The notes: a model not told the origin generated them from the letters alone. A DNA stretch of 64,000 nt from Sphingobacterium paludis (GCF_004364125.1 NZ_SNZV01000005.1:418185-482184); one strand, 5' to 3'. Numbered from the stretch's first letter, positions 35,588 through 46,088 are shown. Numbers and translations: made by a program.

Positions 35588-37117
35588 CTAATCTTTAGGC
35601 ATCACATTGTAGGTAGGATCTTCCAAAAGATTAACCATGATCTCGCCCTCTGCATGGGCGAGTAAGACACGACAATCAGGGCTTAGGTGTCTTAAATAAA
35701 CCTTTTTGCCCATCTTTGCGTACCTCTCTGTGACCTTATTTAGCGCATCGATAGCCGACATATCAACCACCCTGCTTTGTTGAAAATCTATGATCACTGT
35801 TTCAGGATCATCCAGGATATCAAACTTTTCCAAAAAATTTGTGGTCGAGCCAAAAAATAAAGGGCCGTAAATCTCGTAATATTTGAGCCCATTTTCATCG
35901 GTAAATTTTCGCGCGCGAATACGCTTCGCGTTATCCCAGGCAAATACTAGCGCTGCAATAATTACGCCCACCAAGACAGCAAGCGCTAAGTTGTGAAGGA
36001 GCACGGTAATGAGCGCGACGAGCATGCCAACCACGATATCAGATTTGGGAAATTTGCGTACAATACGAAAACTTACCCACTGGAATGTTTCGATAGCGAC
36101 CATCATCATCACACCAACCAAAGCAGCCATTGGAATTTTTTCGATCAATGGCCCACCAATTAAGATAACGGCCATAATAGTTATCGCCCCAATGATCGCG
36201 GAAAGCCGGGTTTTTCCGCCCGCATTGATATTCACCAAGGTTTGGGCTACCATTGCACAGCCACCCATACCTCCGAAAAGTCCGTTAACAAAATTGGCCG
36301 TACCCTGTGCCATAGCTTCCCTGTTAGACTTTCCCTTCGTTCCCGTTATCTCATCCACCATATTTAACGTGAGTAACGATTCGACAAGCCCCACGCCCGC
36401 CATGACCAACGAATACGGAAAGATTAACGACAACGTCTCCAAGTTGGTTGGAACCTGCGGGACGTGAAATTGGGGGAATGAACCGCCCACCGATGCGATA
36501 TCGATCACCTTCTTGGTATCAATGCCCAACAGCGAAACGAGGAGAAAAACAGTGATAATGGCGACCAACGAGGCGGGCACAGCTTTAGTCAGGCGGGGAA
36601 AGCCCAATACAATCAGAATGGTTAATAACGTCAGGCCAATCATAGTATACAACGGGATACCAGTCATCCATTGCGTGTCATCCCCTATCACCCGAAACTG
36701 ATTGATTTGAGCCATAAAAATGATGATGGCCAAACCATTGAGGAAACCATACATGACGGGTTGTGGAATGAGGCGTACAAATTTCCCAAACTTAAATAAC
36801 CCGACTGCAAACTGGATAATCCCGGCCAAGAGTACGGCAGCAAAAAGATATTCAACACCGTGCGCTGAGGCAAGGGCAATTAGCGTAACAATGGTAGCTC
36901 CTGCACCTCCGGATACCATGCCGGGCCGACCGCCAAGTAGGGCTGTGACGAGCCCCATGAGAAAGGCGGCGTATAGGCCTGTCAGTGGCGTAAGCCCCGC
37001 TAAAATGGCAAAGGAGAGTGACTCCGGTATCATCGTCATGGCCACCGTAAGGCCAGCGAGAACTTCGCTCTTAAAATTTACGTTAGGCATGACCAAAGAA
37101 CGGGTTCCGTTTCCCAT
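35588..37117 (-). CDS. SulP family anion transporter with STAS domain
   Basis: A 509-residue SulP/SLC26-family transporter of inorganic anions such as sulfate or bicarbonate. The Sulfate_transp core covers roughly residues 15-380, with the signature TVAMTMIPESLSFAILAGL region and PVMYGFLNGLAIIIFMAQ, in 10-12 or more membrane helices. A C-terminal STAS domain follows (VIIDFQQSRVVDMSAIDAL). The anion cannot be told from sequence. No sulfate assimilation or carbonic anhydrase gene is adjacent. Downstream is a small hypothetical gene on the same strand. Confidence 0.9.
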   Translation of the reverse strand: MGNGTRSLVMPNVNFKSEVLAGLTVAMTMIPESLSFAILAGLTPLTGLYAAFLMGLVTALLGGRPGMVSGGAGATIVTLIALASAHGVEYLFAAVLLAGIIQFAVGLFKFGKFVRLIPQPVMYGFLNGLAIIIFMAQINQFRVIGDDTQWMTGIPLYTMIGLTLLTILIVLGFPRLTKAVPASLVAIITVFLLVSLLGIDTKKVIDIASVGGSFPQFHVPQVPTNLETLSLIFPYSLVMAGVGLVESLLTLNMVDEITGTKGKSNREAMAQGTANFVNGLFGGMGGCAMVAQTLVNINAGGKTRLSAIIGAITIMAVILIGGPLIEKIPMAALVGVMMMVAIETFQWVSFRIVRKFPKSDIVVGMLVALITVLLHNLALAVLVGVIIAALVFAWDNAKRIRARKFTDENGLKYYEIYGPLFFGSTTNFLEKFDILDDPETVIIDFQQSRVVDMSAIDALNKVTERYAKMGKKVYLRHLSPDCRVLLAHAEGEIMVNLLEDPTYNVMPKD

Positions 37118-37334
37118 ATAATAAAGTATTTAAAGATTATATCATTCCTGTAGAATGAACTACACACGACACAATGTACTTTTCAACAATCCGACCGAAA
37201 CACGGCTCAAGTGACACTTGTACGCAGGAGTAGGCCACACAGCGTACGTCCTGAACGGCATCGCTCGTAAGAAAATCAATTGCTTCGCAAAAATAGATCA
37301 AATTATTAAAATCTCCTTGTGTTGCCGTATAAAC

Positions 37335-37375
37335 ATAAAAAAAGCTGCTTACTATGTGATAGAAGCAGCCCTTTT
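37335..37375 (-). terminator. Terminator of the pectate-lyase-like gene
   Basis: On the minus strand GGGCTGCTTC and GAAGCAGC-type arms (AAGCAGC / GCTGCTT) flank an 11-base loop and are followed by a T run. It lies 27 bases after the stop codon of the PL1 gene. Confidence 0.75.
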
Positions 37376-37401
37376 ATAGATCGATAATCGTATTGTCGTT
37401 G

Positions 37402-38970
37402 TTAACTTATCGTATCGACGTTATTACCCAAGTTTCGATAATTTATCTTTTCCTTCGGATTCGTGCCATTGAGGTATTCCTCGATATTGGTGTAGCCATC
37501 ACCATCGCTATCCAGCGCTCCGTCAGTCGGATCGTTTGGATTAAGTTGATATTTGATCTCCCATTCGTCGGGCATACCGTCACCATCGCTATCGATGAGC
37601 AATTTTTTAGGATCGTAGGTTAAGTTCGGGTAACCGCCCACTTCGTTTACATCTTTAATAATCCCTGTTCCCGTCGATGGCTTACCCGTACGCACCGTCT
37701 CTACCACGCGGGTATCCACGGCATCTCGTTTTGGCAATGTAGCGCCAGCTTTAGACAATACCGATTCTAACGCCACATCCGCAGTTTGGTGTGGCGAAAC
37801 CGGCCAACCCTCGAACGGCGTATTTATCCGTGCTAGTTGCTCCGAATCTTGATCAGCTGTGACTAAGCTATTCTGTGTTTCTTTCATACGCATGCCCCGC
37901 CAGTTGTTGTTGCTCACTTCCTCATCGCCGTGCATGATATTTCCTGCCACATACCATTTTCCCGGCCGATTAGGCTCTTTTGGATACCAATCTCCTTCTG
38001 CCCAGGCACTGCCTGGCGAATACATGCTGCGTTGCTCAATGCGAGCAAAAACCGATCGCATATTGGCATTGGTGGCCGGACCGGGTTTGAAATAATTGTT
38101 AATTAAATTGATGGTCGACGTTTCATCGCCTCCATCAATAGACCGGTGACGCCAATTAAAGATAACGTTGTAACGAAAATCAAATGGCCCCGACATACCT
38201 ATCGACGGATTTCTGGCTGTATTACTGGCAAAAAGGTTGTGATGAAACGTGGATGGATTTCCGCCCCATGTCCCGCCAAAAGCATGCCCTTTGCCATCTA
38301 GTGCCTCACTGGATATTGTCCATTGCACCGTGATATGCTCTGCAGGATCTTTAATTTGCGTCTTCCCGTCTAACGAAGGACGCATATGCCGATACAGCGA
38401 GATGTTTTCATCCATACCCCAGCTGGTGGAGCAATGGTCGATAATGATGTGGTGATGAGGGTTGCCGCCGATGTTGTCATCGCCTTGCCCGCCCGTAGGC
38501 ACACCTCGTCGCACGCGTAGATGTCTGACGATTACATTATGTGTATTGATATTCAATGTTCCGGCAAGACAAATTCCATCTCCTGGTGCCGATTGGCCTG
38601 CAATCGTAATGTCCGGGTGATTGATGTTTAAGTCGCCATCAATCTTAATGGTACCAGCAACCCGAAAAACGACTATTCGCGGGCCTTCCGTTTCCAACGC
38701 TGCCCGGAGACTACCCGCTCCGCTGTCTTTAAGATTAGTCACCGCAATCACTTTACCACCGCGCCCGCCTGTGGTAAACATACCTGCTCCCCATGCACCC
38801 GGAAAAGCTGGAATAGCTCCTTCAGGTAATCGCGGCGGATGCGGCGGAATTTGCCCGCGCTCACTATTTACTAAATTGTTTCCTGCATGCTGGGCGGATG
38901 CTTCCATGGTCACGGCCATGCATGACCATAAAAGCAAACCTGCCGACGCAATTCTATACGATCTTTTCAT
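37402..38970 (-). CDS. Polysaccharide lyase family 1-like secreted protein
   Basis: A 522-residue secreted protein: signal peptide to about residue 26 (MEASAQ), then a right-handed parallel beta-helix of pectate-lyase (PL1) type. Conserved pectate-lyase features include GRGGKVIAVTNLKDSGAGSL, the IDHCSTSWGMDEN calcium-site stretch and the FHHNLFASNTARNP region with catalytic Arg. The C terminus has two thrombospondin type-3-like calcium loops (DSDGDGMPDEW and DSDGDGYTNIEEYLNG). It would cut pectic or related uronans. There is no susCD pair next to it, so it is not in a canonical utilisation locus. Confidence 0.85.
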   Translation of the reverse strand: MKRSYRIASAGLLLWSCMAVTMEASAQHAGNNLVNSERGQIPPHPPRLPEGAIPAFPGAWGAGMFTTGGRGGKVIAVTNLKDSGAGSLRAALETEGPRIVVFRVAGTIKIDGDLNINHPDITIAGQSAPGDGICLAGTLNINTHNVIVRHLRVRRGVPTGGQGDDNIGGNPHHHIIIDHCSTSWGMDENISLYRHMRPSLDGKTQIKDPAEHITVQWTISSEALDGKGHAFGGTWGGNPSTFHHNLFASNTARNPSIGMSGPFDFRYNVIFNWRHRSIDGGDETSTINLINNYFKPGPATNANMRSVFARIEQRSMYSPGSAWAEGDWYPKEPNRPGKWYVAGNIMHGDEEVSNNNWRGMRMKETQNSLVTADQDSEQLARINTPFEGWPVSPHQTADVALESVLSKAGATLPKRDAVDTRVVETVRTGKPSTGTGIIKDVNEVGGYPNLTYDPKKLLIDSDGDGMPDEWEIKYQLNPNDPTDGALDSDGDGYTNIEEYLNGTNPKEKINYRNLGNNVDTIS

Positions 38971-39397
38971 AAATACTAAAATCTTGATAATATGTTTTCT
39001 TTCGTTTATAATCTTACTTTAAATATAGAAGAAACACCAGATATTAAATGTAACATTTACGTTTATTTTTATTTTACCCCGCTTTTTGTCGGTAAATAAT
39101 GTGATAAATATGTACAAACCATATCCCGCTGGCGAACGCGCGAAATGAAAAAATTCAAGCAGATGGAATAACACAATTTCTATTAACTGTATTAATTTTT
39201 GAAAATTTTAAAAAAAGTTATATTTTACACGCAAATTCGTGTCGCTCAAGTATTCTTTTTTTATACATTAAAAGAAACGGCATATCACGAGAGATAGCGA
39301 GGATGGATCAATTATAATATGGCTCCGTACATGCATACCGGCTATATAACATTCTACAAGCGCTATACGACAATGATAAATAACTAAAAAACCTGTT
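38971..39397. other. Divergent intergenic region (PL1 / cstA)
   Basis: A 427-base AT-rich gap between the divergent PL1-like and cstA genes. It must hold both promoters, but no exact TAnnTTTG box was seen. Long A and T runs occur near 39200. No hairpin, operator or small gene was recognised. Confidence 0.4.
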
Positions 39398-41242
39398 ATG
39401 ATGGAATATTTAAATGGCGTTAACGCCCTCACCCTGGTCTTCGTGACGATCCTTCTCTTCGCGATAGCTTATCGGACATACGGCATATTTATGGCCAACA
39501 AAGTGCTTAAGTTGAATGCACAAAATGTAACGCCCGCCGTTGAGTTTGCCGATGGTCATGACTACGTAAAGACAAATAAGCATGTTCTATTTGGGCATCA
39601 TTTTGCCGCTATAGCCGCAGCGGGCCCACTCGTCGGCCCAGTCCTTGCCGCCCAATTCGGTTACCTGCCTGGTGCATTATGGATACTGATAGGCTGTGTA
39701 TTAGGGGGCGGGATCCACGATATGGTGGTGCTTTTTGCTTCAGTAAGGCATAAAGGTGAAAGTTTGGCATCCATAGCTGCGAAAGAAATTGGTCCTACGA
39801 TAGGGATCATTACAGGCATAGCAGTCCTTTTTATTCTTATCCTCACACTTGCGGGCCTATCGCTGGCTTGTATCAGTGCTATGCACGAAGCTTCTTGGTC
39901 GTTGTTCACCGTTATTCTTACCATGCCGATAGCGATTATCATGGGCTTAATTATGCGTTACCGAAAAAACAGCGTAGGCCTTGCCAGCATTTTAGGTGCT
40001 GTGCTGCTTTTAGTGGGTATCTTTTTTGGAAACGATCTCATGCAATACGACTACATTGAAAACCTTTTCCACTGGGATATCAAGACCATATCTATTGCTA
40101 TTGCAGTTTACGGTTTCCTCGCCTCGGTGCTCCCTATCTGGTTGCTACTTGTTCCGCGCGATTACCTATCAACCTACCTTAAAATCGGCACCATCTTGAT
40201 GTTAGCTGTGGGAATATTTTTTGTGCATCCTACATTAGAAATGCCTGCACTCACATCTTTTATTCACGGTGGTGGGCCCGTTATAGCTGGGCCTGTGCTT
40301 CCGTTTATTTTCATTGTCATTGCCTGCGGCGCTATTTCGGGCTTTCATGCTGTCATCGCAACGGGCACAACGCCTAAGATGCTTGGCAATGAAAAAGAAA
40401 TTCTCTTTGTCGGCTACGGCGCCATGCTTGTGGAAGGGTTTGTCGCATTGATGGCCCTGATCGCAGCATGCACACTGATGCCGGGCGATTATTTTGCTAT
40501 CAATACGCCGGTGGACGGATATCAGGCTTTCTTGCTGGCCAACCCCGACTTGCATACCGTAGACCTGCCACATTTCGCGGAACGCATAGGCATCGACTTG
40601 CACGGTCGCACGGGAGGCGCCGTATCTTTGGCTGTTGGCATGGCTCATATCTTTGATAGTATTCCCTATATGGATGATGTAATGGCCTATTGGTATAACT
40701 TTGCAATCATGTTCGAAGCCGTATTTATCTTAACAGCGATCGACGCCGGCACGCGCGTGGGGCGTTTTTTTCTTCAGGAAATGCTTGCCGGAGTTATTCC
40801 GGCATTTAAAAACAAAAATTGGTTACCCGGCATACTTATCAGTAGCTTTCTCTTTACGTTCTCGTGGGGCTACTTGGTTTTTACAGGGAATGTAAGCAGT
40901 ATATGGCCGTTGTTTGGAATTAGCAATCAGCTATTGGCGGCCTGCGGCCTAATCGTGTGCACCACCATGCTCTTGCGGATGAAAAGAGGTAAATATGCGC
41001 TTTTTTCTGCCATACCGGGCGTGTTCATGGCCATAATTACATTTTGGGCCGGCTATATCCAGATTGTCGACATGTATTTACCCCAGCAGCAATACCTGCT
41101 CGCCGCGCTGGCCGTTTTAGCGATGCTCTTGATGCTTATCGTTTTTGTAGGCGCATTTCGGAAATGGTACAGCCTGCTGATGACCAAAACAGAATTCACC
41201 GACATGTACGGAGAAAAGGTGAAAACGTTGGTAGATCGATAG
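39398..41242 (+). CDS. cstA: Carbon starvation protein CstA family transporter
   Basis: A 614-residue integral membrane protein with about 16 hydrophobic segments. The CstA family transports peptides or pyruvate. Family motifs seen are AAAGPLVGPVLAAQFG, PGALWILIGCVLGGGIHD, ATGTTPKMLGNE and the late FGISNQLLAACGL. Two adjacent ATG codons (39398 and 39401) can start it. No YbdD-type small partner gene is adjacent, as is common in Bacteroidota. Confidence 0.92.
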   Translation: MMEYLNGVNALTLVFVTILLFAIAYRTYGIFMANKVLKLNAQNVTPAVEFADGHDYVKTNKHVLFGHHFAAIAAAGPLVGPVLAAQFGYLPGALWILIGCVLGGGIHDMVVLFASVRHKGESLASIAAKEIGPTIGIITGIAVLFILILTLAGLSLACISAMHEASWSLFTVILTMPIAIIMGLIMRYRKNSVGLASILGAVLLLVGIFFGNDLMQYDYIENLFHWDIKTISIAIAVYGFLASVLPIWLLLVPRDYLSTYLKIGTILMLAVGIFFVHPTLEMPALTSFIHGGGPVIAGPVLPFIFIVIACGAISGFHAVIATGTTPKMLGNEKEILFVGYGAMLVEGFVALMALIAACTLMPGDYFAINTPVDGYQAFLLANPDLHTVDLPHFAERIGIDLHGRTGGAVSLAVGMAHIFDSIPYMDDVMAYWYNFAIMFEAVFILTAIDAGTRVGRFFLQEMLAGVIPAFKNKNWLPGILISSFLFTFSWGYLVFTGNVSSIWPLFGISNQLLAACGLIVCTTMLLRMKRGKYALFSAIPGVFMAIITFWAGYIQIVDMYLPQQQYLLAALAVLAMLLMLIVFVGAFRKWYSLLMTKTEFTDMYGEKVKTLVDR

Positions 41243-41608
41243 AAATTTGACAGCGACACATCGCGTCCAAATGAGATGTATAAGGTTCAACAACATACGG
41301 AGGAGGTTTTGTTCTGCTAAGTATTTATCCTTATTAATCGGCACTAAAACAAATTAGCCAAGTAGTCCACCAAGAACCTGCAAACAAAATTCAATAAGGC
41401 TGTTGGCCAAAACGCAAAATGAAAGAAGTATAAACTCCTCATACAAATAACCTTATCCTCCTTCAACATCGACTTGTGTGCGAAATCGACGTTATTTCGG
41501 TTTCGGTATATATACGCGAATACTACCAACGCCGTTGCATAAGTAGTATATTAATGAACTTTTGCTTGCCGGTCTCGTTCTATCTTCGTTCTAAACGACA
41601 GGCGATAT
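41243..41608. other. Intergenic region upstream of the glycosyltransferase cassette
   Basis: About 366 bases without a credible gene. A promoter-like pair is visible at the right end: TTTG at 41561-41564 and TATCTTCG at 41581-41588 (one mismatch to TAnnTTTG, 16-base spacing), 20 bases before the first glycosyltransferase gene. Nothing else was recognised. Confidence 0.45.
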
Positions 41609-42694
41609 ATGAAAATAGGAATAATAGCACACCTCAAACACCCCATTCGGAAACCTTTTATGGGCGGGTTAGAAGCGTTTACATATGATATTACACAGCT
41701 TCTTATTGAACGAGGGCATGAGGTAACGCTTTTTGCGAGCGAGATGTCTGATCCATCCCTCAACGTATATCCTATTATGAGCGATACAGATTATGACCGG
41801 GAAACACTTAGCCGATTCCGATCGCATGAAATGAGCGAGGATTTCATTTCCACGCACCACGCTTATCTCGAGCTTATGCAAGATATCGATACCAAAGAGT
41901 TTGACATTATCTTCAATAATAGTTTAAACTATGTGCCTATTACGATGGCGTCTATTTGCTCGACCCCTATGGTAACCGTGCTTCACACTCCCCCTATATT
42001 CGAGATGAAACGCGCCACAGCACGTGAAAAAAGTCTAGGGAGAATTACTTATGTTTCTGTTTCAAAACCTAATGCCGATGCGTGGAAGCCTTACGTACAT
42101 ACCTGTGAGGTAATCAATAATGGTATCGACTTGCAGCAATGGAGATTTATACCAAGCAATGACAAAGGGTATGTTGTTTGGTTCGGGAGAATTCACCCGG
42201 ATAAAGGGCCCCATTTAGCCATAGAGGCTGCAAAATTAGCCGGTAAGCGCATCAAGATAGCGGGTTCCGTGGCTGATAGACATTATTTTGAAACATTTGT
42301 GCAGCCCTTGCTAGACGATAGGGCGGAATGGGTAGAACATTGTACGCATGAACAGTTGAATGTATTGATCGGCGATGCCGAAGCAAGCATTATTACCCCC
42401 TGCTGGGATGAACCCTTTGGCTTGGTCGTGGCTGAAAGTTTGGCCTGTGGAACCCCTGTAGCGGGTATCGCTCGAGGGGCATTGCCAAGCATCCTAAACG
42501 AAAAAACCGGTGTGCTTACCAAGTCCTGTGACCCGGAAGAGTTAGCAAAATGCATCCACGCTGCAGCACGCTTAAAACGCGAAGACTGTCGGGAACACGC
42601 GATGCAGCATCTGTGTAGAAATGTCATGGTAGCCCAATACGAACACCTCTTTTCGGAGGTTGTCGCAAAACGGTTTTTGCGGCATGCTATATAA
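41609..42694 (+). CDS. Glycosyltransferase family 4 protein
   Basis: A 361-residue GT-B fold glycosyltransferase, cytoplasmic. The N-terminal acceptor domain has the typical glycine-rich loop (RKPFMGGLEAF). The C-terminal nucleotide-sugar domain carries WFGRIHPDKGP and the EX7E-type motif PCWDEPFGLVVAESLACG. The 3' end overlaps the next glycosyltransferase gene by 11 bases, and that one overlaps the third by eight, so the three are coupled. The product, perhaps a glycolipid or secreted glycan, is unknown; no flippase or polymerase is adjacent. Confidence 0.85.
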   Translation: MKIGIIAHLKHPIRKPFMGGLEAFTYDITQLLIERGHEVTLFASEMSDPSLNVYPIMSDTDYDRETLSRFRSHEMSEDFISTHHAYLELMQDIDTKEFDIIFNNSLNYVPITMASICSTPMVTVLHTPPIFEMKRATAREKSLGRITYVSVSKPNADAWKPYVHTCEVINNGIDLQQWRFIPSNDKGYVVWFGRIHPDKGPHLAIEAAKLAGKRIKIAGSVADRHYFETFVQPLLDDRAEWVEHCTHEQLNVLIGDAEASIITPCWDEPFGLVVAESLACGTPVAGIARGALPSILNEKTGVLTKSCDPEELAKCIHAAARLKREDCREHAMQHLCRNVMVAQYEHLFSEVVAKRFLRHAI

Positions 42695-43781
42695 GTTCAG
42701 CTTCTACATCCATCACCACGGTTCGGGGCACATCACTCGAGCTATCGCCATAGCCACGTTTTTAAAAACGTATGTACCGTGTAACATTACATTCTTAGGA
42801 AGCGCTTTAGCTGCTTATCAGCAACTTATACCAGCCGATATTGATCAGCTTATGTTGCCAATGGATGTTCCTACAGTGGATGACTTACATCATCAACCGC
42901 ATGAACTGAAACATTTGCACTACGCACCGCTTCATGTAGCTGGCCTGCTAGCACGCAACCAAATGATCACGAAACATTTTTGCGAAAATCCGGAAACACT
43001 CTGCATTGTTGATGTCTCCTGTGAAATTCTACAGCTAGCGCGGCTTTGTGGCATTCCTGCCGTCGCTATTCGGCAGCACGGTAACCGAACCGACCTTGCA
43101 CACACATTAGCGTATGATACAGCAGCGCAGATCATCGCCCCCTATCCGGAGCTTATGAGCGAGGCAAACGAAGAAGGCTTATACGCAGATAAAACCCTTT
43201 TTACAGGCGGTTTTTCCAGATATGAAAATAGCGGAGTACCCTCATCTGCTGAGCAGGATAAACATATCGCCATTCTTATCGGCAAAGGTGGAAGCAGCTT
43301 AGATGAAAATTTCATCAAGCATCTGCAGGCATCATTGGATTCCTCCTATACGATTCATGTGATGGGTGAGATATCGATGGAACAGGCTCTGGAAAACGTT
43401 GTCATGCACGGCCATCTGGCCAACCCTACATCCATCTTACAGGTGTGTGGAGTGGTTATTTGTAACGCCGGGCATAACTGCATCATGGAAATGGGTTCGT
43501 TGCGCAAGCGCATCATCTGTATTCCCGCCGAACGACCGTTCCGCGAACAGGAAAGTAAAGCAGCACACTTACAACGTCTCAACCTAGCGATCGTCATTCC
43601 GGAACATCAATTGATCCACACAGACTGGCCGTCGACAATAGCGCAGGCTCAACAGCTGGACATGAACGCATGGACGAAAATCATGGACAACCATGCGTTA
43701 ACTAAAATCGCAGATTGCTTAACACATACATATCGCCAAATTTACAGCACGCCACAACAACATCATCATAATCATGTATAG
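42684..43781 (+). CDS. GT28/MGT-like glycosyltransferase
   Basis: A 365-residue GT-B protein. The start YIHHHGSGHITRAIAIATF is the glycine/histidine-rich loop of the MurG/UGT-type family, and VVICNAGHNCIMEMGSLRK with IPAERPFREQE is the C-terminal nucleotide-binding region. The ATG at 42684 was chosen because the His-rich motif follows it directly and it overlaps the upstream stop by 11 bases. The tail ends with a His run (QQHHHNHV). It is the middle gene of a three-gene coupled cassette. Confidence 0.8.
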   Translation: MLYKFSFYIHHHGSGHITRAIAIATFLKTYVPCNITFLGSALAAYQQLIPADIDQLMLPMDVPTVDDLHHQPHELKHLHYAPLHVAGLLARNQMITKHFCENPETLCIVDVSCEILQLARLCGIPAVAIRQHGNRTDLAHTLAYDTAAQIIAPYPELMSEANEEGLYADKTLFTGGFSRYENSGVPSSAEQDKHIAILIGKGGSSLDENFIKHLQASLDSSYTIHVMGEISMEQALENVVMHGHLANPTSILQVCGVVICNAGHNCIMEMGSLRKRIICIPAERPFREQESKAAHLQRLNLAIVIPEHQLIHTDWPSTIAQAQQLDMNAWTKIMDNHALTKIADCLTHTYRQIYSTPQQHHHNHV

Positions 43782-44598
43782 CGCTATATCCGTTTTAACC
43801 ATTGTCCATGGACGCCACCAAGCGCTTCGCAACCTATTAGATGGGTTGGCCACGAGCACGTTACTCCCAAGCGATGTCGTTATCGTGCATATGAACGAGA
43901 CGCCGATACAACTTAAAGATTATCCGTTTCCGATCCGCCAGATACGGCACGAAACAGGAAGCGGATTGAACTTATCGGCTGCACGCAACCAGGCTATACT
44001 CCATGCACAGGCGGAGAACAATGTGTTTTTAGACGTTGATTGTATACCTGAGCCAACGCTTGTAGCGCAATATGCAGAAACTTTGGGAAACACAACGGAT
44101 TTGGTAAGCGGTCGGGTGCGCTACCTATCCCGTGAACAGACAGAAGCATTGCAAGCAGATACCGACCTATTCGCGGCGAGCACGGCCGATCCCGTACGTC
44201 CAGAAAATAAACCCTTTACCCATGAACTTTTCTGGACGTTAAACTTCGGATGTCGTAAAGCAACATTTCAGGCTATAGGTGGGTTTGACGAGCAGTATGC
44301 GGGGTATGGTGGTGAGGACACAGACTTCGCTTTTATGGCACGAGCGAAAGGAATTACGCTCCATACCATCGATGCTACGGCCTTTCACCAATATCATCCC
44401 AGTTATTCCCCGCCGCTTAATCACGTGCAGGATATCTTGCACAACGCTCAGGTTTTTCACAGCAAATGGGGCAAGTGGCCCATGGAAGGCTGGTTAAAAG
44501 CGTTTGCGGAAAGAGGATACATGGAGCAGACCGCTGCAGGCCCACGACTCAAGCGATTACCCACGGCGGCCGAAATCGAGATGGCCAAGAAAATATAA
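43774..44598 (+). CDS. Glycosyltransferase family 2 protein
   Basis: A 274-residue GT-A fold transferase. It has the metal-binding DxD (VFLDVDCIPE), the acceptor-site GGEDTDFAF near residue 181, and a conserved FGCRKATFQAIGGFDE segment, as in GT2 enzymes with a galactosyltransferase-like C-terminal part. It overlaps the GT28-like gene by eight bases (ATGTATAG) and closes the cassette. No membrane segment is obvious. Confidence 0.85.
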   Translation: MYSAISVLTIVHGRHQALRNLLDGLATSTLLPSDVVIVHMNETPIQLKDYPFPIRQIRHETGSGLNLSAARNQAILHAQAENNVFLDVDCIPEPTLVAQYAETLGNTTDLVSGRVRYLSREQTEALQADTDLFAASTADPVRPENKPFTHELFWTLNFGCRKATFQAIGGFDEQYAGYGGEDTDFAFMARAKGITLHTIDATAFHQYHPSYSPPLNHVQDILHNAQVFHSKWGKWPMEGWLKAFAERGYMEQTAAGPRLKRLPTAAEIEMAKKI

Positions 44599-44672
44599 CG
44601 ATATATTCTCGGATAAACGGCTGCGAATGACCATCGTACAAACGCGACCGCCATATCCACGAAGCAGCCCGC

Positions 44673-46076
44673 CTACTCGACGAGCTTAAACGCTACGATG
44701 CAACCACGTAGATTTACCTCCTTCGGATTTTCTTCAGTAGGTCCGGAAGTGATAGCAGACCGATCGGTAATGAGGTAAATCTTCTTGCCGTCTGGAGAAA
44801 GACAGATATCGCGATAGCGAACCTTATTAGAAAACAATTCCTCAGGATCGCCTATCACCGCACGCCCATCTGCGGATAGCGTTAGCCGGTATACCAGACC
44901 CGTTTTCAGCGCTGTTACCAATAAGCTGTTTTTCCAATCGGGAATGGCCTGATGATTATAAAAAGCCAAGCTGCTGGGCGCTATGGATTCCCACTCAGCA
45001 TCTTTTGACTCGCGCACACGGGCAAACCGCTTTTTCAGGTAGCCAGCATCTGATGCGGCAAAACTATAGATAGGATTTCGGTAGGTATCCCCAAAAGCAT
45101 ACGCTTGATCTTGCTCATCAGCAATTACTGGCAATGCGCTGTGCCAAGGCCCAGGAAGGGTTTGGTCATCAGAAACTGCAGCCGACAAACCATTGTAGTT
45201 GCCATCGGCATAACCAACTATCAGCGGATGTCCATAGTTTTTTCCTTTTTCGATGATATTGACTTCATCATCAGACATAGGTCCGTGTTCGCAGGAAAAA
45301 AGCAGCGAAAAGCCCTCAGACTGTCCACAAGCCAAGCCCTGCGGATTACGATGTCCAACACTGTAAACCGCCGACCTGGATTCCGTATTAAACGGATTGT
45401 CTGATGGAATCCATTGATCTACCGCAGCCGTATCCGGATCTGCGAGAAACCGCAATATCTTCCCCTCTTTACTTGTTGCATCTTGTGCGCTATTCGCGCG
45501 GCCTCCATTGCTGTATTGGCCAGCGCCCATATCGCCAACGGCGTAATAAAGGTAGCGAAAGCCGCGGTTAGCATGTATGGCGAGCCGGCCCCCATTGTGG
45601 TCATTACTACCCGGGACATCATTATCCAAGATGGTTTCATCCGTCAGTATCGCTTGTTCTTTATCAAAACGAAAGCGCGAAAGGCGAGTTAAAAATCTAT
45701 TGCCCTCCACATGCTTGTATACATAGGCAACAAATAGATATGGATCCGTCGTATCGAAATTCGGGTGAAGCACCAAACCCATCAAGCCGCCCTGCGGCCA
45801 GGGTTTATCTTTCAATTTCAGCGTGTCATAGCGCGGAAACTCCCTTAACATCGAAAGGTCTGCGGAAAGCACTATAGCACCATCCGATGGGTTTACACAT
45901 AAAATTTTATAGGATTTGCTCTCCGTAACCCAAAGATAGCCTTCGCCATCAATGGCAATAGACCAAGGATCTTGCAAATTCGATGCAATCACCGATTGTT
46001 TGAAGGATGGTTTTTGCGCGCTGCAGGGATTGGAAAAAATAGATATGGCCAGCAGTGTGTAAAGTAGTTTACGCAT
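44673..46076 (-). CDS. PQQ-dependent soluble-type sugar dehydrogenase
   Basis: A 467-residue secreted six-bladed beta-propeller of the glucose/sorbosone dehydrogenase family. A signal peptide covers residues 1-20 (NPCSAQ). Family motifs are DHNGGRLAIH with the candidate catalytic His, SVGHRNPQGLA and SCEHGPMSDDEVNII, near the PQQ and calcium sites. It would oxidise an aldose or related sugar in the periplasm using PQQ, whose synthesis genes are not in the window. An SDR gene lies 12 bases upstream on the same strand; the two are likely cotranscribed. Confidence 0.82.
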   Translation of the reverse strand: MRKLLYTLLAISIFSNPCSAQKPSFKQSVIASNLQDPWSIAIDGEGYLWVTESKSYKILCVNPSDGAIVLSADLSMLREFPRYDTLKLKDKPWPQGGLMGLVLHPNFDTTDPYLFVAYVYKHVEGNRFLTRLSRFRFDKEQAILTDETILDNDVPGSNDHNGGRLAIHANRGFRYLYYAVGDMGAGQYSNGGRANSAQDATSKEGKILRFLADPDTAAVDQWIPSDNPFNTESRSAVYSVGHRNPQGLACGQSEGFSLLFSCEHGPMSDDEVNIIEKGKNYGHPLIVGYADGNYNGLSAAVSDDQTLPGPWHSALPVIADEQDQAYAFGDTYRNPIYSFAASDAGYLKKRFARVRESKDAEWESIAPSSLAFYNHQAIPDWKNSLLVTALKTGLVYRLTLSADGRAVIGDPEELFSNKVRYRDICLSPDGKKIYLITDRSAITSGPTEENPKEVNLRGCIVAFKLVE

Positions 46077-46088
46077 GTCTGAGTGTCG

